Positions 11,281 to 20,251 of a DNA stretch of 64,000 nucleotides are shown piece by piece; positions within the stretch are counted from its first letter, which is position 1; each line of letters starts with the position of its first letter. Source of the DNA: Sphingorhabdus sp. Alg231-15 (GTDB lineage Bacteria > Pseudomonadota > Alphaproteobacteria > Sphingomonadales > Sphingomonadaceae); the NCBI RefSeq assembly GCF_900149705.1, contig NZ_LT703001.1, positions 2,908,001 to 2,972,000 of the forward strand. Reading direction: 5' to 3'. A program made the position numbers and the translations under genes. A model generated the notes under the pieces. The model made no database searches. It had not been told where the DNA came from and saw only the letters and a list, made by a program, of their open reading frames with translations.

Positions 11281-12159
11281 ATGTCTTATGCAGAAAATAT
11301 CAAGTCTTGTGACGACACGCACCAACTGTCTGAAACGGAGAATCCTCTACAAGTGCGTGGACGTATATCGTCGGCGGTGACGCACGGGCCTAGCAAGCTG
11401 TCATATTTTATCTATCGCCCGCGCAATAGAAAAGAACAGGAGCAAGTTGTATTTTCCATTCATGGCTATACCCGCAATGCCCTGCAGCACATGTTTGTCT
11501 TACAGGATTATGCCGAAGAAAAGGGTGTTGCTGTCGTTGTACCCCATTTTACCAAACGGGAGTTCCGCCGATATCAACAGGTCCGTCCGCACCGGAATGG
11601 AGCGTGCCCCAACATCGCTTTTATGGAACTGATTCAGGATTTGGAGGTAACCAATGCGTTTGACCTCTCGACGATCCGTGCAGTGGGTTATTCCGGAGGT
11701 GGGCAATTTTTGCATCGGTTGATGATGTTACAGCCGGATCTGATCGACCGATTGGTGCTGTTTGCGCCTGGTTGGTACACAATGCCTGATCGCGCCCACC
11801 CCTATCCGCTTGGATTGGGCCGATCACCGGCTCTTGGTGACCGGTCGCTGTCCCTCGAAGGGTTTCGCAAAGCAGACGTGTTGGTGTTGGTTGGTGATAA
11901 GGATGTCAGCCGCAATGACTCACTGAACAAACATGAAGATATCGATCTGGCACAAGGCCGGACACGTGTAGCACGAGCGCAAAACTGGACTCGGACCATG
12001 AACGCCAATTTGCCTTTCGATAATCAGATAAAGTTACAACTACTTAAAGGCTTACGACACGGTTTCCGAAGGAACTTCGAAAAAAAGGGCTACGGCCAAC
12101 TTGTCTTCGATCATCTGCTGCGTGACCTGTTGCCGCAGAACGTAAGCCAGGAGAATTAG
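11281..12159 (+). CDS. Alpha/beta hydrolase
   Basis: A 292-residue serine hydrolase without a signal peptide, so probably cytoplasmic. The oxyanion strand reads VVFSIHGYTRNA near 59-70 and the nucleophile elbow is GYSGGGQF (about 139-146). A C-terminal GLRHGFRRN offers the catalytic His, and VLVGDKDVS the likely Asp. The fold resembles esterase/poly(3-hydroxybutyrate)-depolymerase-like enzymes, but the substrate cannot be named. It starts ten bases after the ABC transporter and ends five bases before the porin, so it belongs to the same operon. A plausible but unproven job is hydrolysing an ester or amide of the compound transported by its neighbours. Confidence 0.82.
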   Translation: MSYAENIKSCDDTHQLSETENPLQVRGRISSAVTHGPSKLSYFIYRPRNRKEQEQVVFSIHGYTRNALQHMFVLQDYAEEKGVAVVVPHFTKREFRRYQQVRPHRNGACPNIAFMELIQDLEVTNAFDLSTIRAVGYSGGGQFLHRLMMLQPDLIDRLVLFAPGWYTMPDRAHPYPLGLGRSPALGDRSLSLEGFRKADVLVLVGDKDVSRNDSLNKHEDIDLAQGRTRVARAQNWTRTMNANLPFDNQIKLQLLKGLRHGFRRNFEKKGYGQLVFDHLLRDLLPQNVSQEN

Positions 12160-12163
12160 ATCC

Positions 12164-13327
12164 TTGGCTCGATATTTTTGGATTTTGGGAGCCGGACTAA
12201 TGTCTGGTCTTTCTTGCACGGCTATGGCGCAGGATATCACGGCGGGATCGGATGGGATCGTGGTGCAAACCAATGACGTTCGTCTGACCTTGGGCGGCCG
12301 CGTCCATCTCGATGCCGTGCTATCGGATGACGATGTCACCATGATCAAGGATGAGATTAATCTGCGGCGCTTGCGCGTCGATGCGACGGTCGATGTGGGT
12401 GACGATTGGACAGCCAAATTCGACGCCGATATCGGCGGCATTTCCACTGGCCTGCGTAACGTCTGGTTGGCCTATAAAGGCATCGATGATGTCACTCTAC
12501 GCGCCGGTAATCTGACTACTCCTTTTTCTGGTGAGCGGCAGAAAAGCTCTAATCATCTTAAGTTTTTGGAACGCTCATTAGCCGCAGCATTGGCTCCCGG
12601 ATTTCGGACTGGCGGTGCGGTGACATATAGTGGCGATAATATTGCATTCACTGCCGCTTATGTTGAAAATCCGATTGATGCAGATGATGATCGGCAACCA
12701 CGCGAAGATGGCAGTAGCATCGTCGGGAAAATCGTCTGGACACCGATAAGGGAGAGGAAGCGGGTCCTGTTTGTCGCAGGCGCGATCGATCGACGCGATC
12801 TCAACACAGGCGCTGAAACGCGCGTGCGATCGACACCAGAATTCGGTCTAAGTTTTAGCCGGTTGGTGGACACGGGCAACCTCGATGGTGTTAGTAGTTA
12901 TATCAATCTTGCACTCGAAGCGGGCTATGCCCATGGCCCATTTGCCATAAACGGCCAATATCTTCGCCGTTTCAATGACGCTGCAGCTCTCGGCGATCCC
13001 GAATTTTCTGGTGGATCAATAGAGGCAGCTTATGTGCTGACCGGTGAGAGACAGCGCTTCAGCCTCTCTTCCGGCAGTTTTGGAGCTGTCCGGCCAACCG
13101 GAAAACTGGGTGCCGTGGAAATTGCCGCGAGGGTCAGCTTTCTGGATTTAGAGGATGGCTCAGTCACCGGCGGCAAAGAGAAAAATTTCACTGCCGGGAC
13201 CAATTGGTATATTGGTAAGAACATCAAATTTGCGTTGAACTATATTCACGCAGAGGTAGATCCCGGCCGTTTTGGTTTCTCTGAATCCGTGGACGCCGTT
13301 GCGACCCGCCTGCAGATCGCCTTTTAG
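12164..13327 (+). CDS. Outer-membrane porin, OprO/OprP-like
   Basis: A 387-residue secreted beta-barrel. The signal peptide (about residues 1-22, cleavage after AMA) is followed by a strand-rich sequence with alternating aromatic and charged residues. Features of the phosphate-selective porin O/P family include LGGRVHLDAV, INLRRLRVDATVDVGDDWTAKFDADI, LRAGNLTTPF and a C-terminal Phe (LQIAF). The start is TTG with AGGAG about a dozen bases upstream; an ATG at 12200 would cut the signal short. It probably passes an anion or small metabolite through the outer membrane. Position between the hydrolase and the sensor kinase suggests its level is part of the same response. Selectivity is not deducible. 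Confidence 0.83.
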   Translation: MARYFWILGAGLMSGLSCTAMAQDITAGSDGIVVQTNDVRLTLGGRVHLDAVLSDDDVTMIKDEINLRRLRVDATVDVGDDWTAKFDADIGGISTGLRNVWLAYKGIDDVTLRAGNLTTPFSGERQKSSNHLKFLERSLAAALAPGFRTGGAVTYSGDNIAFTAAYVENPIDADDDRQPREDGSSIVGKIVWTPIRERKRVLFVAGAIDRRDLNTGAETRVRSTPEFGLSFSRLVDTGNLDGVSSYINLALEAGYAHGPFAINGQYLRRFNDAAALGDPEFSGGSIEAAYVLTGERQRFSLSSGSFGAVRPTGKLGAVEIAARVSFLDLEDGSVTGGKEKNFTAGTNWYIGKNIKFALNYIHAEVDPGRFGFSESVDAVATRLQIAF

Positions 13328-13346
13328 GCAATAGCGAGGAGTTACT

Positions 13347-14996
13347 ATGATCAAATCATGGGGTATAAAAATCTGGCGCATGATGTTCGGACCGGGCGCC
13401 CGTACAATATCCTTTCGCACCCGGCTTTTCACGACCTTGGGTGCGCTGCTCATATTGGCGATTTGTGCCAGCGTTGCCAATTTTTATGGAACCACGCGCT
13501 CCAATTTGTTGTTTGAACGTAACCAGCTCGCGAACAATGTGGTGCACAGCTACAGCGAAGCGGCCATGCTAACCGAGCGTTTGGTAAAAAAGATGAATGT
13601 CGCGGTCAATCAGCCGCCAAACAGTTCGATGATCGCCATCACTGAAGTTAAATTGCAGATCCAGGAACAGCTCGATATCGCTCGTCAAAACATTGCACGA
13701 GAAGTCGAGCTGGTCGGGAAAATTGAAGATGAAGCCGCGGAGCTTGAGGAACTGGCTGCATTGGAACGACTGATCGGCCGGGCAATAAACCAGTTTGACG
13801 AAATATTGATACTGCGCGATTCCGGGCAGGTGGAGATGGCACGCGAGCGGTTTCTTGCCGTGGTATCCGAGCAGATAGACGGCCAGTTTTCAGAATCGAT
13901 CAATGCGCTGTTGGCTGAAGAGCGATCAGAAATTGAAGAAGCGCAGCGCAATATCCAGTTTCTTGGCCGGCAGCTGACCGTCTTCGCCGGTGTGATCATT
14001 GTTCTGGCTTTGTTGTTTGTTTCGCCAGCTGTTCTGCGCCTGTCCCACATTTTCAATCGGTCCATGACAGAGCTGCAAGATGGTTTGGACCACTACGGGC
14101 AGAACAAATTTGACTATAGTATTCCTGAATTGCCAGCGCGCGAGTTTGATTATTTAGGACACCGGTTTAATCACATGGCGGAACAAATCGGCTCAGCGCA
14201 GAAGCGGCTGATGTCCGCAAATGCTGGTCTGGAAGAGACAGTTTCATCCCGTACCAAAGAACTGGAGGAAGCGAACAAGGCGTTGGTCGAGAAAGACGAA
14301 GGCCGTAAAAGACTGTTCGCCGATATTAGTCACGAATTGCGCACGCCGCTGACGGTGATCCGTGGAGAGGCCGAAATCAGTCTGCGCGGCAAAAAGAAGA
14401 ACCCTGAGGAATATGAATCAAGCCTAAAACTCATCGCGGATCAGGCCATCCATACAGCTCGGTTGATTGATGACCTGCTGTTTGTTGCGCGCTCACAGGC
14501 CGGCGAACTGAAACTGGTCAAAAAGCCTGTCGATATTGCGGCGTTGGTTGCAGAGAAACGCAAGACCTTTGAAGCGTTGGCAACAAAGAAGAATATCGAG
14601 ATCGTCACCGAGAAAAATATTTCGGATATGGTTGTCGTCGGTGACCGCGGACGATTGGGCCAGGTGTTCGCGATCCTGCTTGACAATGCGATCCGCTATG
14701 CCCCGGCAGATACCGCAATATCGGTCTATTTGAACAGCGCATCTGCTGGTGTCGCAATTACCGTCGACAATGTGTCTGAAGCTGTCAGCGATGACGATCT
14801 GCGTCACATATTCAACCGCTTCTATCGTGGAGACAATGCCGGGCAATTGGATGATGGAACCGGACTTGGATTGCCCGTCGCGAAAGCCATTGTGGAGGCC
14901 CATGACGGCTCCATTGGAATCGCACGAAAAGACAGGGATATTATATCGGCCACCGTAATTCTGGCGGCGGAAAAACAAATGAGGATTGTATCATGA
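13347..14996 (+). CDS. Sensor histidine kinase with HAMP domain
   Basis: Membrane-bound two-component sensor of 549 residues. The first transmembrane helix lies about 31-50, then a periplasmic, mostly helical sensor region of some 160 residues (rich in Glu, likely a four-helix bundle), a second helix about 212-230, a HAMP linker and a coiled coil (about 285-320). The HisKA box is FADISHELRTPLTVI with His329 as phosphorylation site. The ATPase domain has LDNAIRYAP (N box), a diverged G1-like segment at VTVDNVSEAV, FNRFYRGD (F box) and GTGLGLPVAKAIVEAH (G2 box). It overlaps the regulator gene by four bases (ATGA), so the two proteins form a pair. The absence of a recognisable PAS or Cache domain leaves the signal unknown. 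Confidence 0.92.
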   Translation: MIKSWGIKIWRMMFGPGARTISFRTRLFTTLGALLILAICASVANFYGTTRSNLLFERNQLANNVVHSYSEAAMLTERLVKKMNVAVNQPPNSSMIAITEVKLQIQEQLDIARQNIAREVELVGKIEDEAAELEELAALERLIGRAINQFDEILILRDSGQVEMARERFLAVVSEQIDGQFSESINALLAEERSEIEEAQRNIQFLGRQLTVFAGVIIVLALLFVSPAVLRLSHIFNRSMTELQDGLDHYGQNKFDYSIPELPAREFDYLGHRFNHMAEQIGSAQKRLMSANAGLEETVSSRTKELEEANKALVEKDEGRKRLFADISHELRTPLTVIRGEAEISLRGKKKNPEEYESSLKLIADQAIHTARLIDDLLFVARSQAGELKLVKKPVDIAALVAEKRKTFEALATKKNIEIVTEKNISDMVVVGDRGRLGQVFAILLDNAIRYAPADTAISVYLNSASAGVAITVDNVSEAVSDDDLRHIFNRFYRGDNAGQLDDGTGLGLPVAKAIVEAHDGSIGIARKDRDIISATVILAAEKQMRIVS

Positions 14997-15676
14997 GGCT
15001 ATTGATTGTTGAGGATGATCCACGCGTAGGGGATTTTATTGGCCGTGGTCTCCGTTCCGAAGGCTATGCCGTTACCCTAATCGACAACGGCGCAGCCGGC
15101 TATCGGGAAGCGCAGGCGAATGACTATGATGTCGTAATTTTGGATCTGATGCTACCGGACATGTCTGGCACACAGATTTGTCAGGCCTTGCGCAGCGAAG
15201 GGCAAGCGACGCCGATCATGATGCTGACCGCAATGGATTCGATGAACGACAAGATTACCGGCCTGCGCATGGGCGCGGATGATTATATGACCAAGCCTTT
15301 TTCCTTTGATGAACTGGTGGCAAGGTTAGAGGCTCTGGGCCGACGCTCAATTGATTATCGCCAAGGTGACAGTGTACTTGAGATTGCTGATCTGAAATAT
15401 GATCTCAAAGCCGTGCGCGTATGGTGTTGTGGTGAGGAACTGACCCTAACTGATAAAGAGCTCGCCATTCTGGAATTGCTCATGCGCGAGCCGGGAAACC
15501 TGTTCAGCCGCGAGAGGATATTAAGCAATGTCTGGGGTATGCATACCGATCCGCTTACCAATGTGGTTGATGTTTATATTGCGAAATTGCGGAAGAAAAT
15601 AGACAATTGTCGCGAAGAGCCGCTTATCGAAACCGTGCGCGGTCGAGGTTACCGGCTTTCCAAACCGCGCGATTAA
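14993..15676 (+). CDS. OmpR/PhoB-family response regulator
   Basis: Partner of the upstream kinase, with an ATGA overlap. The receiver domain spans residues 1-115 with acidic residues EDD near 7-9, phosphoacceptor Asp51 (VVILDLMLPDMSG), a conserved Thr in MLTAMD and Lys in TKPFSFDEL. A PhoB-type winged helix occupies about 125-225 and ends TVRGRGYRLSKP. Length (227) is typical. It probably controls the operon it sits in and the outer-membrane protein downstream, but I could not identify its direct-repeat binding sites with confidence. Confidence 0.93.
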   Translation: MRLLIVEDDPRVGDFIGRGLRSEGYAVTLIDNGAAGYREAQANDYDVVILDLMLPDMSGTQICQALRSEGQATPIMMLTAMDSMNDKITGLRMGADDYMTKPFSFDELVARLEALGRRSIDYRQGDSVLEIADLKYDLKAVRVWCCGEELTLTDKELAILELLMREPGNLFSRERILSNVWGMHTDPLTNVVDVYIAKLRKKIDNCREEPLIETVRGRGYRLSKPRD

Positions 15677-15718
15677 GCCCTTTCAAAAGCATCCGACAAA
15701 AGAAGCAAAGGAATTTCC

Positions 15719-16540
15719 ATGCCTGAAATCCTGTCTCGATGCCGTCGCTGGCTTGGCATCTGCATCTTTTTTGGACTTCTCGGTATAGCCACGCTTGTCC
15801 CGCAAAAAGCCGCTGCATCAGATACGGAAAACGAATTTGAAGGGCAGGAAATTCTTTTCCTGTTGGAGGAGGCTTATACGCAGGAAAAAGGCGAATGGCA
15901 GATCGGCGCTTCACTCAACCAAAGCCTGGAGGGGCCGGATGAAAGAGCATGGGAGCTGGAGGTGGAATATGGGATTACCAACCGCCTGCAGCTTTTCGTC
16001 GAATTGCCATTCGTTGATAGCGTCAATAACACTGGCGGTATTGGTGATCCTGAAATCGGTCTCGATTATGCACTAATGAAAGATACAGGCGGAAACATCC
16101 CGGAATTCACAGTCGGGGCAGCTATTATGCTGCCCACCGGAGATAATGACAATGGACCGGGCATGGGCGGTTTCGGGTATCAGTTAAGCGCACGGATCAG
16201 CAAGGCGCTGGCTTCCGGTATTTTCGTTCATGGCTTGGCCGAATACGAAGCGGTGCCCGATGCGCGTCAGGATGGTGCAGACCTTTCATTGCGCGAATAT
16301 GGCTTTGGTGCTGGATTTGCCTATGCACCGATTGATGATCTGTATTTAATCACCGAATATCTTTGGGCGAAGGAACGGGAAAAACAAAACGGGTTCACCG
16401 AAACAGAAGTGGAGCAACTGCTGTCTTTTGGCGTCACCTATGAGTTTGCCAACGATATCTCAATCGGTCTGGGCGGTGCTGTTGGGCTGAATAGTGATAG
16501 TGAATCAAAGGCTTTCGCGCTTGCTCAGTGGGAATTCTAG
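15719..16540 (+). CDS. Outer-membrane beta-barrel protein (phenol-MetA/transporter-like)
   Basis: A 273-residue exported protein. Signal peptide about residues 1-34 (hydrophobic FFGLLGIATLVP, cleavage after an Ala-rich stretch). The mature part shows regular beta strands ending in an aromatic terminal residue (AQWEF), with strand patterns like WELEVEYGITNRLQLFVELPF and GDPEIGLDYALM, as in the MetA-pathway/transporter-like outer-membrane family. It starts 42 bases after the response regulator and closes the cluster. It may form a small pore or act as an outer-membrane accessory of the exporter system; ligand unknown. Confidence 0.72.
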   Translation: MPEILSRCRRWLGICIFFGLLGIATLVPQKAAASDTENEFEGQEILFLLEEAYTQEKGEWQIGASLNQSLEGPDERAWELEVEYGITNRLQLFVELPFVDSVNNTGGIGDPEIGLDYALMKDTGGNIPEFTVGAAIMLPTGDNDNGPGMGGFGYQLSARISKALASGIFVHGLAEYEAVPDARQDGADLSLREYGFGAGFAYAPIDDLYLITEYLWAKEREKQNGFTETEVEQLLSFGVTYEFANDISIGLGGAVGLNSDSESKAFALAQWEF

Positions 16541-16633
16541 AAGCCAATGGTTAACAAAAATGCCGCAGTGGATTTTGGGTGGCATCAACAGGCTTCGATA
16601 AATTTTGAACGGAGGTAAAGACACGAAACGCTT

Positions 16634-18214
16634 TTAGAGAGAATGAACTTTGCCGCCAATTGCGAGCACTAGTCCCTCCGTTCCCTCGACGAGTTTGCGT
16701 TGCGCATCTAGCTCTCGCGCAATACGGTTTTCCAATTGGCGTCCTTCGTTTGAAGCCATGAGCGAAGAAAGAAATGGCGATTGCTTTAACCAGTTTATGT
16801 CCCGCCAACCCAGATTGATGGCTTGCGCGACAAGTCGCATGGCTTCTTTCTCGTGCCCCAAAGCTGCGGATACCTCGGCAAGTTGAATGCGCATGTCCGG
16901 GTCAGGATCGGATTCGAGATCAGCGCGTTTCGATGGCAGAAAGAATTCCTCCGCCTGCTTCGTGTCGCCGGAAACTGCGCCAAGCGCCGCAAGTTCGTAA
17001 TGACCCCTCCAACCTGCCGTCTTCAACAGTTTTTGGGCTTCCTCAATACGCCCAAGCACTATATTGGCGCGGGCCCGCAATTGAATTAACTGCGGCGCTG
17101 ACTGGTCATCCCCCTGCGCTTGCGCAAGAGTCTTTAGCGCGGCATTCGGACGGCCATGACGCAGATGGGATCGGGCAATTTCACTCAAAACAACAACTTG
17201 ACCCGGGTTGAGAGAAAAGGCTTTCGCATACCATTCTGATGCTGCTGGATGCCCTAGAAGTTCGAGGCTTTGTGCAATCTGGATCTCAGCATAGCGCGAC
17301 ATTCCTCCCGCCTGCCTCGCCTGAAATTCGAGGCTTAAGGCCTGATGTAGTTCTCCGCGAATGAGATGCACATAAGCAGCACTCGAGACCGCGGGCGCAT
17401 TCTTCGGATTCAGCTGGTATGCATATTGAAAGGCTGACAGACTCTCGTTCATGCGCCCCTGGGAACCGAGCGTATAGCCCAGGGCGGACCAGGCATTGCT
17501 GCTTTCGGGACGCTCACTGATCAAAGCGCGTGCAAGCGCCTCAGCTTCCTTTTTCTCGCCTTTACCACCTCCGAATTTGGTGGCTTTTGTCGAGAGTGCG
17601 AAGCTTAGGGTCATGCGAGCGTCGAAACTATTGGGGTCTTGCGCCAGAGCTTTACGTAACATTGTGATAGCACGATCAGTCTCGCGTGCCTGATGAAGGC
17701 CAAGCTGCTCCTTCGCGCGTGTAATGAGTGTGGTGATCGATGATGCTGGCGCAGAACTTGCCACCGCCGTTGCTGGGTCAGAACCGAGATTGCGAGTGCT
17801 CCAGAACAAAGCCCCAACGAGAAGCAAGATAATCAAGCCCGATGCCGCTGCGATCGCATTGCGGTGGTTCGGAAATGAAAAGCGCTTCGGCGTGGGTTGA
17901 TTTTCCAGGCGTTCAACCACTCCAGCGATCGCATATCCCGAGCCACGTACGGTGCGAATATAAGATGGTTCTTTAGTGTCGTCGCCAAGTGCTTTTCGCA
18001 AAAGGGTGATGCGCTGGGCTACGGTTTCATCGCTGACATGCTCGGTGTGCCAGACTGCGCTGGAGAAGCCCGCAATGCTTAATGGTTCTGGAGCCGTCTC
18101 AATAAGCTTGACCAATGCGTCGAAGCTCAAATCGGGTAGCTTAATATCGGCGTCATCGCGACGAACGGAGCGTGTCTCCGTATCAATCAGCAAATCTTTC
18201 AAAACGTACCGCAT
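16634..18214 (-). CDS. CadC/ToxR-like membrane regulator: wHTH, one TM helix, TPR domain
   Basis: A 526-residue one-component regulator. Residues 1-105 are an OmpR-type winged helix (LSFDALVKLIE, ETVAQRITLLRKALGDD, YIRTVRGSGYAI). A single transmembrane helix lies at about 127-147. The periplasmic part is a TPR solenoid of about eight repeats to residue 480. This is the layout of ToxR/CadC-type proteins, where the DNA-binding head stays cytoplasmic while the outer domain senses a periplasmic signal, probably through protein contact. It is divergently transcribed from the secreted serine hydrolase gene; three TTCAAG repeats lie between them. The likely role is control of that hydrolase and of itself. 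Confidence 0.88.
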   Translation of the reverse strand: MRYVLKDLLIDTETRSVRRDDADIKLPDLSFDALVKLIETAPEPLSIAGFSSAVWHTEHVSDETVAQRITLLRKALGDDTKEPSYIRTVRGSGYAIAGVVERLENQPTPKRFSFPNHRNAIAAASGLIILLLVGALFWSTRNLGSDPATAVASSAPASSITTLITRAKEQLGLHQARETDRAITMLRKALAQDPNSFDARMTLSFALSTKATKFGGGKGEKKEAEALARALISERPESSNAWSALGYTLGSQGRMNESLSAFQYAYQLNPKNAPAVSSAAYVHLIRGELHQALSLEFQARQAGGMSRYAEIQIAQSLELLGHPAASEWYAKAFSLNPGQVVVLSEIARSHLRHGRPNAALKTLAQAQGDDQSAPQLIQLRARANIVLGRIEEAQKLLKTAGWRGHYELAALGAVSGDTKQAEEFFLPSKRADLESDPDPDMRIQLAEVSAALGHEKEAMRLVAQAINLGWRDINWLKQSPFLSSLMASNEGRQLENRIARELDAQRKLVEGTEGLVLAIGGKVHSL

Positions 18215-18247
18215 GCTGCCAGCTTAAACGACTTTGAAATCCCATGC

Positions 18248-18273
18248 TTCAAGAATTTTCAAGTTTCTTCAAG
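18248..18273. promoter_or_regulatory. Three TTCAAG direct repeats at 10-bp period
   Basis: TTCAAG occurs at 18248-18253, 18258-18263 and 18268-18273, each exactly ten bases apart, between the divergent wHTH-TPR regulator and the serine hydrolase. OmpR-type winged helices bind direct repeats on one DNA face at about this spacing, so this is a candidate operator of the neighbouring regulator. This is inferred from position and periodicity. Confidence 0.6.
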
Positions 18274-18329
18274 TGACGTGAAAAGCGGCAACAGCCATGT
18301 CTCTCGGGCCGCTATCGAAGGGAAACAGA

Positions 18330-20147
18330 ATGAACAGAAAATTGAGTGCCACCGTATTTGCTGCTGGGTTACTTGTAGCGTGTTGCACGCAGTCTGGGCG
18401 TGCCCAAGTTGATGCACCGGCTATCGAGCCACCGCTAGGCCTATGGGTGTGGAGTACGGACGGGGCCGCCAGTCTTGTATCGATGTCCATTGAGATAGCA
18501 GGCAATGGTTGGCGCGTGATGGTCGATGGAGCGAAGGCAGAAGCGATGCGCGAAGGCGGTGTGATTTCTGTTAGGAGACCCGACGGTCAAAAGTTTGTCG
18601 GTAAACTGACAGCCGACAAGTCGGAAATTCGCGGCCATTGGTTTCAGCCGCCTTCTCTTCTTGACTATCAATATGTCGCGACCCCGGTCGTCCTATCAGC
18701 CGTCACCAGCGGAAAATGGCAGGCTGAGTTTGCCGTCCAATCGCGACCATATCGAGTATTTCTGGACATATTCCAGGACGAGGGTTCAGAGATTGCCGCA
18801 GTTGTTCGAAACCCGGAAGGCAATAATATTCTGGGCTCAACGCAGTTTCGGTTATTATCCGATGAGAATGACGGTTGGGTCTTGATGGCTGGCCGCGGCA
18901 AGCGAGAAAAGCGGCATCGTCTGGGCGAAGGTGTCGGCAGGCAACTTCTGCTTGACTATGATCGTTTTGACGAACCGATAGCGCTTAAACCGGCAACCGA
19001 TAAAATGGCCGCGGGCTACTATAGCCGCCAAAATCGCGATTTGTCGCAACGCTCTGCGTCGCCGCCCCGGCTTGATGACGGATGGAAGGTCTCTGCGCCG
19101 GAAGGAGTGGGCTTTGACCCCTCTGCATTGCAAGCTTTAACAGCAGAGCTTGCCAGCGCCGATACACGTGACCGGCGCCCCAGAATGATTCACTCCTTGC
19201 TGGTGGCACGCAAGGGGAAACTGGTTTTCGAGGAGTATTTCTTTGGACATGATCGAGAAACCCGGCACGACGTGCGGTCACTTGGGAAGGTTTTCGGATC
19301 GGTGATGATCGGGGCGCTGCAACAACAGGGATATTCAATAGATGCCTCGCTCCGTCCCATCCCTGACCTTTTGAAACGCGCCGGTCGACCGGTTGATGAT
19401 CCGAGGAAGGCAGATGTTTCTCTCGAGCATCTTATGACTTACACCAGTGGTCTGGACTGCGACGTGAATTCCGATTCCGCCGGTTCGGAAATGCGCATGT
19501 GGGAACAGCAGGAAGAAAAGGATTATTGGCTCTACACGGCTGGACTTCGAATGCTTCACGATCCAGGCGAGCGCTATGCCTATTGTTCTGGCAGCGCAAA
19601 TCTTGTCGGAGCCAGTCTGGAATCGGTTGGCGGCGCATCTGTTTACGAGCTGTTCGATCGTCTGATCGCTAAGCCTTTGAAATTTGGACCTTATCATTGG
19701 GCTCTGGCACCGAATGGTGAGGGGTATCTCGGAGGCGGTGCCTATATGCGACCACGTGACATCTTGAAGGTTGGCGCAATGTTCGCCGCCGGCGGCGTAT
19801 GGAATGGCGAGCAGATTGTCGAAAAAGACTGGGTCCGTGAGTCGACAACCGCAAAGGTCGAGATCTCCGCAAAGACGACCGGCATGACCCCTGAGACTTT
19901 CCAGAACAGTTATTTTGGCGGATCCCAAGCCTATATCTGGAGCGTGGGTAAGATTGCCGTCGGGGAACGGAGCTATATGTCATATCAGGCAAGCGGAAAT
20001 GGCGGCCAACTCCTGTTCATCGTCCCAGAACTAGATTTGGTCGTTGGCTTTACTGGCGGCAACTATCGCATGGGCGGGATTTGGGGGCGTTGGCGAAACG
20101 AGATTGTCGGTGGGCATATCATACCCGCAATTATCGATCTGCCCTAG
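18330..20147 (+). CDS. Secreted beta-lactamase-family serine hydrolase
   Basis: About 605 residues from the ATG at 18330; an earlier in-frame ATG at 18297 would add residues that spoil the signal. The N-terminus MNRKLSATVFAAGLLVACC is an export signal with cysteines that could make a lipoprotein. Residues about 30-235 form a beta-rich domain without a name, and about 250-600 the class C beta-lactamase/esterase fold. The SxxK motif is Ser317-Leu-Gly-Lys320; the second motif is Tyr418-Cys-Ser in place of the usual Tyr-x-Asn; a C-terminal GNGGQLLF replaces the KTG-like strand. It is probably a periplasmic esterase or peptidase; real beta-lactamase activity is unlikely to be its role. Transcribed away from the wHTH-TPR regulator. 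Confidence 0.85.
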   Translation: MNRKLSATVFAAGLLVACCTQSGRAQVDAPAIEPPLGLWVWSTDGAASLVSMSIEIAGNGWRVMVDGAKAEAMREGGVISVRRPDGQKFVGKLTADKSEIRGHWFQPPSLLDYQYVATPVVLSAVTSGKWQAEFAVQSRPYRVFLDIFQDEGSEIAAVVRNPEGNNILGSTQFRLLSDENDGWVLMAGRGKREKRHRLGEGVGRQLLLDYDRFDEPIALKPATDKMAAGYYSRQNRDLSQRSASPPRLDDGWKVSAPEGVGFDPSALQALTAELASADTRDRRPRMIHSLLVARKGKLVFEEYFFGHDRETRHDVRSLGKVFGSVMIGALQQQGYSIDASLRPIPDLLKRAGRPVDDPRKADVSLEHLMTYTSGLDCDVNSDSAGSEMRMWEQQEEKDYWLYTAGLRMLHDPGERYAYCSGSANLVGASLESVGGASVYELFDRLIAKPLKFGPYHWALAPNGEGYLGGGAYMRPRDILKVGAMFAAGGVWNGEQIVEKDWVRESTTAKVEISAKTTGMTPETFQNSYFGGSQAYIWSVGKIAVGERSYMSYQASGNGGQLLFIVPELDLVVGFTGGNYRMGGIWGRWRNEIVGGHIIPAIIDLP

Positions 20148-20251
20148 GTCTGATGGTGTTAGCATTTTGAGTCAATTATTGATCTCTCGCGCTATCAACC
20201 TTCCCAGAACTGCATAAATTTTTTGGCATCAGTCCATGGAATCTAGACGAT

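Noticed and set aside
16556-16584. Possible terminator of the wHTH-TPR gene (TGCCAC...GCGGCA followed by TTTTTG on the minus strand)
   Set aside because: The stem has a mismatch and only about four good pairs, too weak to call.
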